From contig NZ_JH636049.1 of NCBI RefSeq assembly GCF_000258175.1, positions 3,821,482-3,885,481 of the forward strand: a stretch of 64,000 bases of DNA, in the 5' to 3' direction. The DNA is from Saccharomonospora xinjiangensis XJ-54. GTDB lineage: Bacteria > Actinomycetota > Actinomycetes > Mycobacteriales > Pseudonocardiaceae. Made by a program: the position numbers and the translations under genes. The notes below the pieces were generated by a model. It did no database searches and had not been told where the DNA came from. It saw only the letters and a list, made by a program, of their open reading frames with translations. Positions 62,049 through 64,000 of the stretch are shown piece after piece (position 1 is the first letter of the stretch; each line of letters starts with the position of its first letter).

Positions 62049-64000
62049 GTGGCTTTCGCGACCGAACATCCCGTACTCGCACATTCGGATTTCCGGCCGG
62101 TTTCCGAGGTGCCCCGAGCCGACGGCCGGTTCAGGGTGGTCAGCGACTACGAACCCGCAGGCGATCAGCCCGCTGCGATCGACGAACTCGAACGCAGGCT
62201 GAGGGCCGGCGAGAAGGATGTGGTGTTGCTCGGCGCCACCGGCACCGGGAAGTCGGCGACCACGGCGTGGCTCATCGAGCGCGTCCAGCGGCCCACGCTT
62301 GTGATGGCACCGAACAAGACACTGGCCGCCCAGCTGGCGAACGAATTGCGCGAGCTGTTCCCGCACAACGCGGTGGAGTACTTCGTCAGCTACTACGACT
62401 ACTACCAGCCTGAGGCGTACGTCCCGCAGACCGACACCTATATCGAGAAGGACTCGTCGATCAACGACGATGTCGAGCGTCTGCGCCACTCCGCCACGAT
62501 GAACCTGCTGTCTCGCCGTGACGTCATCGTGGTGTCGAGCGTCTCCTGCATCTACGGCCTCGGCACGCCACAGTCGTACCTCGACAGGTCAACGCGGCTC
62601 GTCGTCGGCGAGGAGGTGGAACGCGACACGTTCCTGCGCGCGCTCGTTGACGTTCAGTACGCCCGCAACGACCTCGCGTTCGCCAGGGGAACCTTCCGGG
62701 TACGCGGCGACACAGTGGAGATCATCCCCGCGTACGAGGAGCTGGCGATCCGCGTCGAGTTCTTCGGCGACGAGATCGACAAGCTGTACTACCTGCACCC
62801 CCTGACCGGCGACATCGTCAGGGAGGTCGATGAGGTGCGGATCTTCCCTGCCACCCACTACGTCGCGGGGCCCGAGCGGATGGAGAAGGCGATCCGGGAC
62901 ATCGAGAAGGAGTTGGAGGAGCAGCTCGCGAAGCTGGAGAAGCAGGGCAAACTCCTTGAGGCGCAACGTCTGCGGATGCGCACCAACTACGACATCGAGA
63001 TGATGCGGCAGGTCGGTTTCTGCTCGGGTATCGAGAACTACTCCCGCCATGTCGATGGCAGGCCTGCCGGCTCAGCCCCCGCCACGCTGATCGACTACTT
63101 TCCCGAAGACTTTCTCCTCGTCATCGACGAATCCCACGTCACGGTGCCGCAGATCGGCGGCATGTACGAGGGCGACGCCTCGCGTAAGCGGACTCTGGTC
63201 GAGCACGGATTCCGGCTCCCCAGCGCGCTCGACAACCGGCCGCTGACCTGGGAGGAGTTCTCCGACCGGATCGGTCAGACGGTATATCTGTCCGCGACGC
63301 CGGGGCCGTACGAGATGGGGCAGACGGGCGGTGAGTTCGTCGAGCAGGTCATCCGGCCCACCGGTCTGATCGATCCCGAGGTCGTCGTCAAGCCGACCGA
63401 GGGGCAGATCGACGACCTCGTGCACGAGATCCGCGTCCGCGCGGAGAAGGACGAGCGGGTTCTGGTCACCACGTTGACCAAGAAGATGGCAGAGGACCTC
63501 ACCGACTACCTGCTCGAACTGGGCATTCGGGTCCGCTACCTCCACTCGGAGGTGGACACGCTGCGCCGGGTCGAGTTGCTGCGCCAGCTTCGCTCGGGCG
63601 ACTTCGACGTGCTCGTCGGCATCAACCTCCTTCGGGAGGGCCTCGACCTGCCCGAGGTGTCGTTGGTGGCGATTCTCGACGCCGACAAGGAGGGCTTCCT
63701 TCGCAGCGGTACGTCGTTGATCCAGACGATCGGCCGGGCGGCGCGGAACGTGTCGGGGGAGGTCCACATGTACGCCGACACGATCACCGACTCGATGCGG
63801 TACGCCATCGACGAGACCAACCGCAGACGCGCGAAGCAGATCGCCTACAACGAGGAACACGGCATCGATCCCACGCCGCTCCGCAAGAAGATCGCCGACA
63901 TTCTCGACCGGGTGTACACCGAGGCCGAGGACTCGGAGCAGGAGATCGAGGTGGGCGGTTCAGGACGCAACGTGTCGCGTGGCAAGAAGCCGGAGCAGGG
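62049..64000 (+). CDS. uvrB: UvrABC excinuclease subunit B (3' end beyond the window)
   Basis: UvrB verifies DNA damage with UvrA and recruits UvrC for incision. About 650 codons are present and the stop is outside the window. The start is GTG 62049, giving the family N-terminus [20 protein letters not shown]. Motifs include [20 protein letters not shown], Walker [21 protein letters not shown], the beta-hairpin region [20 protein letters not shown] and [11 protein letters not shown], helicase motif [22 protein letters not shown], and the C-terminal motifs [20 protein letters not shown] and [19 protein letters not shown]. All catalytic motifs are intact. Confidence 0.97.
   Translation, partial: MAFATEHPVLAHSDFRPVSEVPRADGRFRVVSDYEPAGDQPAAIDELERRLRAGEKDVVLLGATGTGKSATTAWLIERVQRPTLVMAPNKTLAAQLANELRELFPHNAVEYFVSYYDYYQPEAYVPQTDTYIEKDSSINDDVERLRHSATMNLLSRRDVIVVSSVSCIYGLGTPQSYLDRSTRLVVGEEVERDTFLRALVDVQYARNDLAFARGTFRVRGDTVEIIPAYEELAIRVEFFGDEIDKLYYLHPLTGDIVREVDEVRIFPATHYVAGPERMEKAIRDIEKELEEQLAKLEKQGKLLEAQRLRMRTNYDIEMMRQVGFCSGIENYSRHVDGRPAGSAPATLIDYFPEDFLLVIDESHVTVPQIGGMYEGDASRKRTLVEHGFRLPSALDNRPLTWEEFSDRIGQTVYLSATPGPYEMGQTGGEFVEQVIRPTGLIDPEVVVKPTEGQIDDLVHEIRVRAEKDERVLVTTLTKKMAEDLTDYLLELGIRVRYLHSEVDTLRRVELLRQLRSGDFDVLVGINLLREGLDLPEVSLVAILDADKEGFLRSGTSLIQTIGRAARNVSGEVHMYADTITDSMRYAIDETNRRRAKQIAYNEEHGIDPTPLRKKIADILDRVYTEAEDSEQEIEVGGSGRNVSRGKKPEQ

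Overview
This is a high-GC (roughly 70% by eye) actinobacterial chromosome segment. The PolA, RpsA, CoaE-GrpB, PdtaR and UvrB sequences, the many GTG starts, the ATGA/GTGA gene overlaps and the ESX-type secretion substrates fit the order Pseudonocardiales (Saccharomonospora, Amycolatopsis or a relative). That placement is inference from family resemblance; no search was run.

Layout. (1) 1-6064: phenylacetate catabolism. The tail of a 3-hydroxyacyl-CoA dehydrogenase gene is followed by paaZ-paaA-paaB-paaC-paaD-paaE, mostly overlapping, behind a likely PaaR-type operator. (2) 6214-8713: a PIG-L deacetylase, then an MFS exporter divergent from an ArsR-type regulator. (3) 8752-17950: an accessory block. 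It holds an acidic protein of unknown function, a DUF7019-like protein, a very large Ser/Thr kinase-TPR-WD40 protein, a Cys-cluster TPR protein, and a convergent pair made of a HEPN-type protein and a DUF262/DUF1524 GmrSD-like protein. This is the best place to look for an undescribed signalling or defence system. (4) 18076-26377: respiratory nitrate reductase narGHJI with the transporter narK, all on the minus strand. (5) 26677-31200: a secreted protein, a YigZ/IMPACT protein, an Acg-type nitroreductase, and a remodelled stretch where a truncated GNAT/acyl-CoA-synthetase gene is joined to the tail of an unrelated DUF1254/DUF1214 gene, followed by another coding remnant. (6) 31201-33039: a secreted metallophosphoesterase. 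(7) 33445-40095: a type VII secretion polymorphic-toxin locus (YbaB-like, EspC-like, WXG-like, RHS protein with an HNH/LHH nuclease tip, SUKH immunity protein) plus a second, orphan SUKH gene. (8) 40385-42499: TetR regulator and a DHA2 drug exporter with two matching operators. (9) 42500-43680: a decayed stretch with a pseudogene. (10) 43678 to the end: housekeeping genes, namely tRNA-Leu(CAA), pdtaR, a hypothetical gene, a thioesterase, polA, two related GNAT proteins and a methyltransferase, rpsA, coaE, a two-component system with an ABC transporter, DUF402, a PucR-type regulator, a small Cys protein and uvrB, which runs off the window.

How it works together. The paa genes make the epoxidase (PaaABCDE) and ring-opening enzyme (PaaZ) that convert phenylacetyl-CoA to beta-oxidation substrates. 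NarK/NarGHJI gives nitrate respiration, and the Acg-type nitroreductase nearby suggests a low-oxygen survival theme. The T7SS block is a complete small cassette: two small helical secretion-associated proteins, a toxin carrier, and an immunity gene overlapping the toxin gene. Most starts were set from Shine-Dalgarno position and family N-termini. Long antisense frames are GC-rich shadows and were left out.
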